Below, one piece after another: positions 1 through 5,475 of a stretch of DNA of 6,302 bases. The translations under genes and the position numbers were made by a program. Where the stretch lies: contig JAGQGA010000333.1 in assembly GCA_020432595.1 (NCBI GenBank), forward strand, positions 1-6,302. Reading direction: 5' to 3'. The notes under the pieces are model-generated. The model was not told where the DNA came from. It did not search any database and saw nothing but the letters and a program-made list of their open reading frames with translations. Position 1 is the stretch's first letter; every line of letters begins with the position of its first letter. This DNA is from Anaerolineales bacterium. Its GTDB lineage: Bacteria; Chloroflexota; Anaerolineae; Promineifilales; Promineifilaceae.

Positions 1-482
1 ACTCGCTGCGTATGCGCCCGGATCGGATTATTGTGGGTGAGGTGCGTGGTGGTGAGGCGTTGGATATGCTCCAAGCGATGAATACAGGGCATGAGGGGAG
101 TATGACGACGGCGCACGCGAATACGGTGCGAGATGTGTTGTCGCGGTTGGAGACGATGGTGCTGATGGCGGGGACGGATTTGCCGCATCGGGCGATTCGG
201 GAGCAGATTTCTTCGGCTATTAATTTGATTGTGCAGGTGGATCGGATGCGGGACGGGACGCGTAAGATTACCTCTATTAGTGAGATTCAGGGGATGGAGG
301 GGGATATTATTACGACTTCGGAAATCTTCCGCTTTGAGCAGACGGGGATTGAGAATGGGAAGGTTATTGGCCGTTTGCGGCCAACGGGCTTGCGGCCAAA
401 GTTTATGTGGAAGATTCAGGATGCAGGGATTATGCTGCCGCCTTCTATTTTTGGCATTGGTACACGTCGTGGGCGGAATTAG
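1..482 (+). CDS. tadA: TadA/CpaF-family secretion ATPase, C-terminal part (5' end outside window)
   Basis: This is the C-terminal part of the hexameric ATPase that powers assembly of Tad/Flp (type IVc) pili at the cytoplasmic face of the membrane. The frame is open from the window edge, and about 159 residues are visible against roughly 400-480 for the family. The fragment begins inside the conserved core: [19 protein letters not shown] carries the Walker B strand with its catalytic-type Glu, followed by [20 protein letters not shown], the GHxGS/TxHAN region typical of type II/IV secretion ATPases. The tail reads GLRPKF and ends in a Leu/Pro-rich segment, as in TadA/CpaF proteins. The Walker A motif must lie upstream. 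The stop is TAG at 480-482, and tadB follows 32 bases later, as in tad operons. The codons are strongly G/T-ending. The family call is firm; the choice of the symbol tadA over cpaF is a naming convention. Confidence 0.93.
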   Translation, partial: SLRMRPDRIIVGEVRGGEALDMLQAMNTGHEGSMTTAHANTVRDVLSRLETMVLMAGTDLPHRAIREQISSAINLIVQVDRMRDGTRKITSISEIQGMEGDIITTSEIFRFEQTGIENGKVIGRLRPTGLRPKFMWKIQDAGIMLPPSIFGIGTRRGRN

Positions 483-501
483 GTGGGTTGTTTAGCACTT
501 T

Positions 502-508
502 GGAGGAG
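502..508 (+). promoter_or_regulatory. Shine-Dalgarno for tadB
   Basis: GGAGGAG lies 6 bases before the ATG at 515 and only 3 bases before the GTG at 512. The spacing favours the ATG as the true start. Confidence 0.7.
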
Positions 509-514
509 TAAGTG

Positions 515-1498
515 ATGCCAACGACGTTCATTGTTATTGGGCTGGTTATTGCCTTTTTAATGATTGTGGGGGCTGGTATGGCACTCTTGACCGAGGGTCG
601 GCGTGGGGTTGACCAGCGGTTGGAGCAGTATGTTAGCTCGACAACGTATGAGATTCCGGAGGAACTGGCGGAGGTTGCTGTTGGGCCGGATGTAGCAGAA
701 CGGTTTGACAGCCTGATGTCCCGCCGTGGCTTTTTTCAGCCGATTCGGGAGCGTATTTCGCGGTCGGATGTGAAGCTGCGGGTGAGCGAGTATTTGGTGC
801 TGACGTTGATCAGTGCGTTCCTGGTGGCGGTCTTTTTCTATTTCTTTTTGAATAGAAATTTGCCTTTGGCGATTCTTGGGTTTTTGCTGGGACTGCGGAT
901 ACCACGGTTTTATTTGGGGTATGCGGCGACACGGCGGGTTAATGCGTTTGGGGATCAGCTGAGTGATACGCTGAATTTGTGGGTGAATGCGCTGCGGTCG
1001 GGTTATAGTGTGCTGCAAAGTATGGAGACGATTGCGACGGAGTTGCCGCCACCGGTTTCTAAGGAGTTTGAGCGGGTGGTGCAGGAGGTGCGGCTGGGTT
1101 TGAGCTTGGAGCAGGCGCTGGATAATATGCTGGCGCGTGTGCCGAGTGAGGATTTGGATTTGGTGGTAACGGCCGTTAAAATTCAGCGCGAAGTAGGCGG
1201 CAACCTCTCAGAAATTCTCGACAACATCAGCTTCACCATCCGCGAACGAGTTCGCATTAAAGGGGAGATACGCACCTTAACCGCCCAAGGTCGTATTTCT
1301 GGCTGGGTGGTGGGGCTGCTGCCTCTTGTTCTCATGTTTGTCTTGCTGGGCATTAACCCCAGCTACATTTCGGAATTATGGGCTTGGGAACCACCCATCG
1401 TGTTTTTACCCTGCGGTTGGTATATGTTGGGCATTGGCGCGATTGCAACGATTGCGGGCGTTATCTTCATCCGTAAAATTGTTGATATTGAGGTGTAG
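515..1498 (+). CDS. tadB: TadB, inner-membrane platform protein of Tad pilus
   Basis: TadB is one of two paralogous polytopic membrane proteins that form the platform on which the TadA ATPase acts during Flp pilus assembly. The 327-residue product has a membrane segment at about 5-24, two more at about 92-135, a cytoplasmic T2SSF (GspF-like) domain at about 147-260, and two further membrane segments at about 261-282 and 302-323. Family-typical stretches are DQLSDTLNLWVNALRSGYSV and VVTAVKIQREVGGNLSEIL. The N-terminal GRRGVDQRLEQY linker also fits TadB. I chose the ATG at 515 because of its Shine-Dalgarno spacing; a GTG one codon upstream is the alternative. Its neighbours, tadA before and tadC after, give the canonical order. 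Codon use changes abruptly inside the gene: left of the AACGGCCGTT palindrome at 1168-1177 codons end mostly in G/T, and right of it C-ending codons become common. The stop is TAG. Confidence 0.93.
   Translation: MPTTFIVIGLVIAFLMIVGAGMALLTEGRRGVDQRLEQYVSSTTYEIPEELAEVAVGPDVAERFDSLMSRRGFFQPIRERISRSDVKLRVSEYLVLTLISAFLVAVFFYFFLNRNLPLAILGFLLGLRIPRFYLGYAATRRVNAFGDQLSDTLNLWVNALRSGYSVLQSMETIATELPPPVSKEFERVVQEVRLGLSLEQALDNMLARVPSEDLDLVVTAVKIQREVGGNLSEILDNISFTIRERVRIKGEIRTLTAQGRISGWVVGLLPLVLMFVLLGINPSYISELWAWEPPIVFLPCGWYMLGIGAIATIAGVIFIRKIVDIEV
1168..1177. repeat. AACGGCCGTT palindrome, copy 1 (in tadB)
   Basis: The perfect 10-base palindrome extends to a 12-base palindrome, TAACGGCCGTTA, at 1167-1178. 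It encodes Thr-Ala-Val in TadB. By hand count the 100 bases to the left hold 46 G and 13 C, and the 100 bases to the right 22 G and 28 C. The same core recurs at 2753, 2786, 2943, 4969 and 5476. Confidence 0.85.
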
Positions 1499-1528
1499 TT
1501 TCGGAGGTTATTGTGGTGGATGGCTGCG

Positions 1529-1580
1529 AGTGGTTAGTCAGAAAAATTTACTAGCTACCAGCTACTGACCACCAGCCACT
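1529..1580. repeat. Imperfect inverted repeat between tadB and tadC
   Basis: The 111-base gap between tadB and tadC holds an imperfect inverted repeat. AGTGGTTAGTCAG at 1529-1541 can pair with CTGACCACCAGCCACT at 1565-1580, through AGTGG/CCACT at the ends and GTCAG/CTGAC inside. The right half is itself built of related short words (AGCTACC, AGCTACT, ACCACC, AGCCACT). It looks like a low-complexity intergenic repeat. It has no U-tract and is a poor terminator. A regulatory or mRNA-stability role for the tadB-tadC junction is possible but unsupported. Confidence 0.5.
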
Positions 1581-1597
1581 TGCGATTTATCCGTGTT

Positions 1598-1602
1598 AGG
1601 AG
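1598..1602 (+). promoter_or_regulatory. Shine-Dalgarno for tadC
   Basis: AGGAG lies 7 bases before the ATG at 1610. It decides for this ATG over the in-frame TTG at 1580, which would sit inside the intergenic repeat. Confidence 0.7.
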
Positions 1603-1609
1603 AATCTGG

Positions 1610-2551
1610 ATGAATTTACCAATTTTTGGTTTGCTAATCATCGCCGCTGCGGTCATTATCATTTATAGCCTGATTCTGTTGCGCCGGGCGGAAGAAGACC
1701 CACTAGCGGCGCGTATTGATGAATTTGCCAGCCGTGAAGAAGTTGTTTCAATAGAAGAAATCGAACTGTCAATGCCCTTGAGTGACCGTGTCTTGGTGCC
1801 AATTGCGCGGCGCATTAGCGATTTTGTTGTCAAACTGACACCCCAATCCACGCTGGAACGCACAACCCACCAATTAGAGCTAGCAGGGAACCCCCGCAAC
1901 ATGACGGCGGCAGGGTTTTGGATTTTACGGCTTTTGGTTATGGTGCTGTTTGGGGCATTAGGTTTTTTGGTAGCCTCGAACAATCAGGCAGGGGTTAGTC
2001 GCACATTAGCCTATATTTTTGGTGCTTTGGTTATTGGCTTTTTTATCCCTGGCATGGTGCTCCGCTCCAGGATTGATCGGCGTAAACAGGCAATTATCAA
2101 AAAGCTGCCTGATGCGCTTGATTTGATGACGATTTGTGTGGAGGCGGGGCTGGCGTTTAATGGGGCCATGCAGCGCGTGGCGGAAAAGTGGGATGACCCG
2201 CTGGCAAATGAGTTTGGGCGTGTTTTACAGGAGATGCAGTTGGGGAAATCGCGGCGGCAGGCACTGCGTGATATGGTTGACCGCATGGAAGTGCCTGATG
2301 TGACGAGCTTTATTGCAGCGATTTTACAGGCGGATCAGCTGGGCGGTGGGGTTTCTAAGATTTTGCGGATTCAGTCGGAGCAGATGCGAATTCGGCGGCG
2401 ACAGCGGGCGGAGGAGAAGGCGCAGCAGGCTCCGGTGAAGATGCTATTTCCGTTGGTCTTTCTCATTTTCCCGTCGGTTCTCATGGTTTTGTTAGGGCCG
2501 GCCGCTTTGCAGGTGCTACGCAGTGGGCCATTGCGTGGTGTCTTAAATTAG
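1610..2551 (+). CDS. tadC: TadC, inner-membrane platform protein of Tad pilus
   Basis: TadC is the second GspF-like platform protein of the Tad/Flp pilus machine, thought to act together with TadB in the inner membrane and to couple to the TadA ATPase. The product is 313 residues. An N-terminal membrane segment lies at about 5-24, followed by a charged linker rich in Glu/Arg, membrane segments at about 104-124 and 132-151, the T2SSF domain from about 167 onward, and a C-terminal membrane segment at about 279-296. The family hallmark KKLPDALDLMTICVEAGLAF starts around residue 165, and the later LQEMQLGKSRRQAL and ADQLGGGVSKIL stretches are also typical. The ATG at 1610 has a well-spaced AGGAG. 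The gene ends in TAG at 2549-2551, 26 bases before comF. It completes the tadABC order. The 3' half is G/T-rich on the coding strand, like the start of comF. Confidence 0.93.
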   Translation: MNLPIFGLLIIAAAVIIIYSLILLRRAEEDPLAARIDEFASREEVVSIEEIELSMPLSDRVLVPIARRISDFVVKLTPQSTLERTTHQLELAGNPRNMTAAGFWILRLLVMVLFGALGFLVASNNQAGVSRTLAYIFGALVIGFFIPGMVLRSRIDRRKQAIIKKLPDALDLMTICVEAGLAFNGAMQRVAEKWDDPLANEFGRVLQEMQLGKSRRQALRDMVDRMEVPDVTSFIAAILQADQLGGGVSKILRIQSEQMRIRRRQRAEEKAQQAPVKMLFPLVFLIFPSVLMVLLGPAALQVLRSGPLRGVLN

Positions 2552-2577
2552 GTGGATATGATCATGCAGCACTAGGA

Positions 2578-3303
2578 ATGGGCCAAGTGGCAGTTTCTTC
2601 TTGGCAACGTCTCTCACAGCAGTTTTTAACTTTGTTGTTTCCGCCTACCTGCGCGGTGTGCAAGCGGGTGGGGGCAGTGTTGTGCGAGGATTGTGTGCGG
2701 ACATTGCCGCGCCTGCCGGAGGCGGTGTGTGGGCGGTGTAGCCGGCCGGTAAAACGGCCGTTTTCCCTGTGTGCCCATTGCCAAAAACGGCCGTTTCCCC
2801 TGCAAACCATTCGCGCCACCTTTCACTATGTCAGCCCCGTAAAAGAACTTATTCACAAATTTAAATACGAAAACAGCTTTGCCCTAGCAGGGCCATTAGG
2901 GCAAGCGATGGCGGGTGCCTGGTTGGGGCAAAATGTGGCAGCAACGGCCGTTATTCCCGTACCTCTACACCCTAAACGTTATAAAAAAAGAGGGTATAAT
3001 CAGTCCATGCTGCTAGCACAACAGTTGTGTCATTACCACCCCTTACCGCTCATGCCAGACGCCTTACAGCGTGTACGTTTTACACGCCCCCAAATTGAGT
3101 TAGGAGCCGACCAACGACAGCAAAACATGCAGCAAGCCTTTGCTGCAACACCCCACCTGGTTTGTGGTCAACACATCCTGCTCATTGACGATGTCTGTAC
3201 TACAGGCGCAACCTTAATCGCCTGTGCTGAAGCATTGCTAGACGGCGGTGCCGCCTCTGTGTCTGCCTACTGTCTAGCGCGTGCTGTCTCAAAAACCCAA
3301 TAA
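2578..3303 (+). CDS. comF: ComF-family protein (double zinc-ribbon plus phosphoribosyltransferase-like domain)
   Basis: ComF/GntX-family proteins pair an N-terminal zinc ribbon with a type I phosphoribosyltransferase fold. In transformable bacteria ComF acts on the cytoplasmic side of DNA uptake; its chemistry is not settled. The 241-residue product fits the family length. Four CxxC pairs lie at 25/28, 36/39, 51/54 and 65/68. The central HxFKYENS and PVPLHPKRYKKRGYNQS stretches are characteristic, and the PRPP-binding loop ILLIDDVCTTGAT lies at 200-212. The start is the weakest point: AGGA at 2574-2577 directly abuts the ATG, while a GTG at 2587 would be better spaced. Both give essentially the same protein. 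The gene sits between tadC (26 bases) and hpf (19 bases), probably in one transcript. It contains three of the six AACGGCCGTT palindromes. The coding strand switches from G-rich to C-rich near 2750-2800. The stop is TAA. Confidence 0.92.
   Translation: MGQVAVSSWQRLSQQFLTLLFPPTCAVCKRVGAVLCEDCVRTLPRLPEAVCGRCSRPVKRPFSLCAHCQKRPFPLQTIRATFHYVSPVKELIHKFKYENSFALAGPLGQAMAGAWLGQNVAATAVIPVPLHPKRYKKRGYNQSMLLAQQLCHYHPLPLMPDALQRVRFTRPQIELGADQRQQNMQQAFAATPHLVCGQHILLIDDVCTTGATLIACAEALLDGGAASVSAYCLARAVSKTQ
2751..2796. repeat. AACGGCCGTT palindromes, copies 2 and 3 (in comF)
   Basis: Two palindromes lie 33 bases apart (core to core). The first is a 14-base perfect palindrome, AAAACGGCCGTTTT, at 2751-2764 (core 2753-2762). 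The second is AAACGGCCGTTT at 2785-2796 (core 2786-2795). Both read Lys-Arg-Pro-Phe, giving a repeated KRPF in the protein around the fourth CxxC pair. The 100 bases left of the pair hold about 50 G and 21 C; the 100 bases right hold about 14 G and 32 C. Confidence 0.85.
2943..2952. repeat. AACGGCCGTT palindrome, copy 4 (in comF)
   Basis: The perfect 10-base palindrome encodes Thr-Ala-Val. The 50 bases to the left hold 21 G and 10 C, and the 50 bases to the right 6 G and 12 C. Confidence 0.85.
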
Positions 3304-3309
3304 TCACAT

Positions 3310-3314
3310 GGGAG
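3310..3314 (+). promoter_or_regulatory. Shine-Dalgarno for hpf
   Basis: GGGAG lies 8 bases before the ATG at 3323. It supports this start over the upstream in-frame ATG at 3308 and GTG at 3281; the latter would overlap comF. Confidence 0.7.
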
Positions 3315-3322
3315 AACAAGAA

Positions 3323-3889
3323 ATGGAACTTACAGTAAACGGAAAAAACATAGATATAACCACAAGATTGCGTAACTACGTTGAAAAAAAGACCGAGCGT
3401 CTTGACCGTTACATGCCCAATCTTGAAGAAGTCCGGGTTGATTTGTCCACCCAAAAAGCTCGCAATGCACTAGAGCGTCAAGTAGCGCAAGTGACCATTC
3501 GTGATCGGCGCGGCACCATGCTACGTGCCGAAGAGCATAACAACGATATGTTTGCCGCCATTGATGCCGTTGTAGACAAGCTCTATCGGCAAATTCGGCG
3601 CTACCGGGGGCAAAAACGTAAACGGCGGGTCGCCGCTCCCCAAGTTGAGGAGATGGTTGACTTGGGTGAGCCTTTGCCCATTGCTGAGGAAAGTATGGAG
3701 GACGAAGGCGCAATTGTCCGTTCTAAACGCTTTTCTCTCAACCCCATGAACTCTGAAGAAGCTATTGAACAAATGGAACTGCTGGGGCACGATTTTTTTG
3801 TCTTTTTTAACAGCGAAGAAGAGGCCATTAATGTATTGTATCGGAGACATGACGGAAACTATGGCTTGTTGCAGCCAGAGTTTGATTAG
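3323..3889 (+). CDS. hpf: Long-form ribosome hibernation promotion factor (HPF/RaiA family)
   Basis: Long HPF binds the 30S decoding centre through its N-terminal domain and drives 100S dimer formation through its C-terminal domain, silencing ribosomes in stationary or starved cells. From the ATG at 3323 the product is 188 residues, the usual long-form size. Residues 1-97 form the S30AE domain: MELTVNGKNIDIT start, LRNYVEKKTERLDRY helix, DMFAAIDAVVDKLYRQIRRY helix and a basic GQKRKRR end. An acidic linker follows (about 103-130), then the dimerising C-terminal domain at about 131-188, with IVRSKRFSLNPMNSEEAIEQ and GHDFFVFFNSEEEAINVLYR. The start matches the family N terminus and has a good Shine-Dalgarno. 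It follows comF by 19 bases, an adjacency also known from Firmicutes, and precedes the phosphatase by 12 bases. The stop is TAG. Confidence 0.95.
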   Translation: MELTVNGKNIDITTRLRNYVEKKTERLDRYMPNLEEVRVDLSTQKARNALERQVAQVTIRDRRGTMLRAEEHNNDMFAAIDAVVDKLYRQIRRYRGQKRKRRVAAPQVEEMVDLGEPLPIAEESMEDEGAIVRSKRFSLNPMNSEEAIEQMELLGHDFFVFFNSEEEAINVLYRRHDGNYGLLQPEFD

Positions 3890-3892
3890 GTG

Positions 3893-3897
3893 AGAGG
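3893..3897 (+). promoter_or_regulatory. Shine-Dalgarno for the phosphatase gene
   Basis: AGAGG lies 4 bases before the ATG at 3902. It overlaps the alternative in-frame GTG at 3890, which would need a site inside the hpf stop region, so the ATG is preferred. Confidence 0.55.
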
Positions 3898-3901
3898 AAA
3901 T

Positions 3902-4378
3902 ATGCCCCACGTTTTAATGGTTTGTACGGCTAATATTTGCCGCTCCCCAGTGGCCGAAGGCTTACTGCGTGATCGGCTGCATAAACGAGGTTTAACCAAT
4001 TGGACGGTCAGTTCAGCGGGAACCTGGGCACAGCTTAAACGCGGTGCTTCGCAAAACAGCGTGATTGTGATGAATGAGCGTGGCCTTGACATTAGCAACC
4101 ACTTGGCGCAGATGGTTGAAGCGCAGCATTTGCGGCAGGCTGATTTAGTTTTGTGTATGGAAACGGGTCATGCTGAAGCATTGCGTGCGGAATTTCATCC
4201 ATATGCGCCCAAAATCCATTTGCTTACGGAAATGGCCGGCCGACATTACAGCATCAGTGACCCGTATGGGCAGTCGTTGAATGCCTATAAGCTGATGGCA
4301 AATGAGGTTGAGGAAATCATTGACGAAGGGCTGGATGAAATCATTCGCCTGGCAGAGGAAAACGCTGGAGGCCAGTAG
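3902..4378 (+). CDS. Low-molecular-weight protein tyrosine phosphatase
   Basis: This cytoplasmic phosphatase of the LMW-PTP family hydrolyses phosphotyrosine through a cysteinyl-phosphate intermediate. The 158-residue product has the family length. The P-loop CTANICRS lies at residues 8-15: Cys8 is the nucleophile, Cys13 the second cysteine and Arg14 the phosphate-binding arginine. The general-acid motif DPYG lies at 120-123. Ile12 in the P-loop is the residue usual in tyrosine-specific members; the arginine phosphatase YwlE of Bacillus has Thr there, so arginine phosphatase activity is less likely. Arsenate reductase ArsC shares the fold but normally has a different cysteine arrangement. No kinase or capsule genes are visible to name a substrate. 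It follows hpf by 12 bases and is probably the last gene of the transcript, because a hairpin and a terminator lie just downstream. The stop is TAG. Confidence 0.92.
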   Translation: MPHVLMVCTANICRSPVAEGLLRDRLHKRGLTNWTVSSAGTWAQLKRGASQNSVIVMNERGLDISNHLAQMVEAQHLRQADLVLCMETGHAEALRAEFHPYAPKIHLLTEMAGRHYSISDPYGQSLNAYKLMANEVEEIIDEGLDEIIRLAEENAGGQ

Positions 4379-4436
4379 CCGAGGATTCCGGTCTTCGTTC
4401 TTTAGCCTGGCAAGAGCCAGCCACGAAAGCCTCGGC
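4378..4436. other. Nested three-stem hairpin, possible structured RNA in nif3 leader
   Basis: Immediately at the phosphatase stop codon three inverted repeats nest inside one another. GCCGAGG (4378-4384) pairs with CCTCGGC (4430-4436), TTCGT (4394-4398) with ACGAA (4423-4427), and CTGGC (4407-4411) with GCCAG (4416-4420) around an AAGA loop. Such nesting suggests a folded RNA rather than chance. I could not match it to a known riboswitch or small-RNA consensus. It lies upstream of an intrinsic terminator and the nif3 ribosome-binding site, the layout of a cis-regulatory leader. It could instead be a simple 3' stabilising hairpin of the phosphatase mRNA. Confidence 0.5.
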
Positions 4437-4444
4437 CACAGGTC

Positions 4445-4478
4445 AAGGCGATAGTATGTAACAATCAGCCGCCGCCTT
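4445..4478 (+). promoter_or_regulatory. Possible antiterminator pairing
   Basis: AAGGCG (4445-4450) is perfectly complementary to CGCCTT (4473-4478), which overlaps the left arm of the terminator stem. The two pairings exclude each other, as in attenuators. It is only 6 bp, so chance is possible. Confidence 0.3.
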
Positions 4479-4508
4479 TTGCTGTAACGCAGGGCGGCGG
4501 TTTTTTTT
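4467..4508 (+). terminator. Rho-independent terminator upstream of nif3
   Basis: CCGCCGCC (4469-4476) and GGCGGCGG (4493-4500) form a perfect 8-bp GC stem around a 16-base loop, followed by eight T at 4501-4508. This is a strong intrinsic terminator for + strand transcription. Its T-tract ends only 5 bases before the nif3 Shine-Dalgarno, so no promoter fits between them and nif3 mRNA must pass through it. It therefore either ends the tad-to-phosphatase transcript with some read-through, or works as an attenuator in the nif3 leader. Confidence 0.85.
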
Positions 4509-4513
4509 AGCAC

Positions 4514-4520
4514 AAGGAGG
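4514..4520 (+). promoter_or_regulatory. Shine-Dalgarno for nif3
   Basis: AAGGAGG, a near-perfect Shine-Dalgarno, lies 5 bases before the ATG at 4526 and 5 bases after the terminator T-tract. Confidence 0.8.
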
Positions 4521-4525
4521 CAGCG

Positions 4526-5281
4526 ATGCAGCGGGACGAGCTGATTGCTTATTTGGATAACTATTTGCACATTCGGGAAATTGCCGACTATGGGCCACAG
4601 GGGCTGCAGGTGGAAGCCGAGGCTGACAGCGTGGCGCGAATTGCACTGGCGGTTGATACTTCACCGGCCACGATTGCGGCGGCTGCCGACTGGGGCGCGG
4701 AGATGCTGCTGGTGCACCACGGCATTTTTTGGGGCGGGGCGCAGCCCATTGCTGGGCCGTTTGGGCGACGGGTGCGGCTGCTGTTGAAGCACAATATCCA
4801 TCTCTACGCGGCGCATTTGGCGCTGGATGCCCACCCGGAGGTGGGGAATAATGCAGTGCTGGCGAGGATGTTGGGCGTGGCGGTGGAGTTGTGGTGGTGT
4901 GCGCCGAAGGGAACGCCGATTGGGGTGTTGGGGCGGTTGGCGGGGTCAGTGGGGTTGGGGGAGGTGGTAACGGCCGTTAATCACCACCTCTCCACCTCTG
5001 CCCGCGTGCTGGCACACGGGTCAGACAGGGTGCAAACGGTTGCCATTGTCTCTGGCTTTGGTGCTGACAAGGTGGAAGCGGCGCAGCAGTTAGGAGCCGA
5101 CGTGTTTCTGACCGGGGAAACGTCACATGCCCATTTTTGGGCAGCATCTGACGTGGGGATGAACGTCATTTTTGCCGGGCATTATGCCACCGAAACGGTG
5201 GGGGTGAAGGCACTGGGGGCGCACCTGACCGAGAAATTTGGCATCGAGACCCGCTTTTTTGATTTTCCAACGGGCATGTAG
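4526..5281 (+). CDS. nif3: Nif3-like dinuclear metal-centre hexameric protein (DUF34/YbgI family)
   Basis: This is a member of the widespread Nif3/YbgI (DUF34) family, which forms toroidal hexamers with a two-metal site per subunit. The physiological substrate is not agreed; databases often call it GTP cyclohydrolase 1 type 2 homolog. The 251-residue product matches the short form that lacks an inserted domain. Family motifs are in order: DYGPQGLQVE (21-30), VHHGIFWG with metal ligands His64/His65 (63-70), AHLALDAHPEVGNN with Asp101 (96-109), TGETSHAHF, and GHYATE with His219 and Glu223 (218-223). The start has an excellent Shine-Dalgarno. The gene follows the strong terminator and probably forms its own unit or an attenuated extension of the upstream operon. 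It contains a GAGGTGGT/ACCACCTC inverted repeat around the fifth AACGGCCGTT palindrome at 4961-4990, where coding-strand GC skew flips sharply. The stop is TAG. Confidence 0.93.
   Translation: MQRDELIAYLDNYLHIREIADYGPQGLQVEAEADSVARIALAVDTSPATIAAAADWGAEMLLVHHGIFWGGAQPIAGPFGRRVRLLLKHNIHLYAAHLALDAHPEVGNNAVLARMLGVAVELWWCAPKGTPIGVLGRLAGSVGLGEVVTAVNHHLSTSARVLAHGSDRVQTVAIVSGFGADKVEAAQQLGADVFLTGETSHAHFWAASDVGMNVIFAGHYATETVGVKALGAHLTEKFGIETRFFDFPTGM
4961..4990. repeat. Extended inverted repeat centred on AACGGCCGTT, copy 5 (in nif3)
   Basis: The core AACGGCCGTT is at 4969-4978 (TAACGGCCGTTA at 4968-4979). Arms GAGGTGGT (4961-4968) and ACCACCTC (4983-4990) are perfectly complementary, so the symmetry extends over about 30 bases. 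The palindrome encodes Thr-Ala-Val. The left 50 bases hold 31 G and 3 C, and the right 50 bases 11 G and 21 C, the sharpest flip in the window. Confidence 0.85.
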
Positions 5282-5304
5282 AGGATGGTTAGAAAGATCA
5301 GGCA

Positions 5305-5347
5305 AAGGCGCAACGATGTCAAGAAAACCACCGCATCTTCGCGCCTT
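5305..5347. terminator. Imperfect hairpin between convergent genes
   Basis: The 89-base spacer between nif3 (+) and the Type ISP gene (-) holds AAGGCGC (5305-5311) and GCGCCTT (5341-5347), with a further inner GATG/CATC pairing. It is placed where a bidirectional terminator would sit, but there is no good T-tract on either side. The terminator role is therefore weakly supported. Nothing else is visible in the spacer. Confidence 0.3.
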
Positions 5348-5418
5348 GCGTGACATAAAGTTAGTGCCGATCATGCCTCAAGTATGCCCTGTCCCTGTGC
5401 CGTTTCGACGGTGGCGGG

Positions 5419-5450
5419 CATGGCGCCATTCATGGCGCCATTCATGGCGT
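5419..5450. repeat. 12-bp tandem repeat in Type ISP 3' end
   Basis: CATGGCGCCATT occurs twice head to tail (5419-5430, 5431-5442), followed by a partial copy CATGGCGT (5443-5450). The unit contains the palindrome ATGGCGCCAT. On the - strand it encodes the repeat Met-Asn-Gly-Ala close to the C terminus, so its expansion keeps frame. Confidence 0.85.
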
Positions 5451-5475
5451 GGATGATGTGCATGGTTTGCAGGGA

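Noticed and set aside
367..399. TTGGCCG/CGGCCAA hairpin and the duplicated TTGCGGCCAA at the end of tadA
   Set aside because: The duplication encodes the LRPTGLRP stretch, and LRPKF is a normal family ending. There is no skew flip, and the core differs from AACGGCCGTT, so it is not counted as another copy.
1513..1554. A 13-residue open frame with GGAGG upstream, between tadB and tadC
   Set aside because: It is too short, has no recognisable content and lies within the repeat-like spacer. The ribosome site is probably incidental or a relic.
2995..3000. Perfect TATAAT promoter -10 box inside comF
   Set aside because: It encodes part of the conserved KRGYNQ motif of ComF, and no -35 element lies at the right distance.
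3281..3322. Upstream GTG start for hpf
   Set aside because: It would overlap comF and add residues absent from the family N terminus. The ATG at 3323 has the correct Shine-Dalgarno spacing.
4378..4440. tRNA-Leu-like acceptor arms (GCCGAGG ... CCTCGGC followed by CACA)
   Set aside because: The arms match a tRNA-Leu acceptor stem by eye, but the interval is too short, and there is no T-loop GTTCGA box, D-loop or anticodon arm. The nested stems fit a plain long hairpin.
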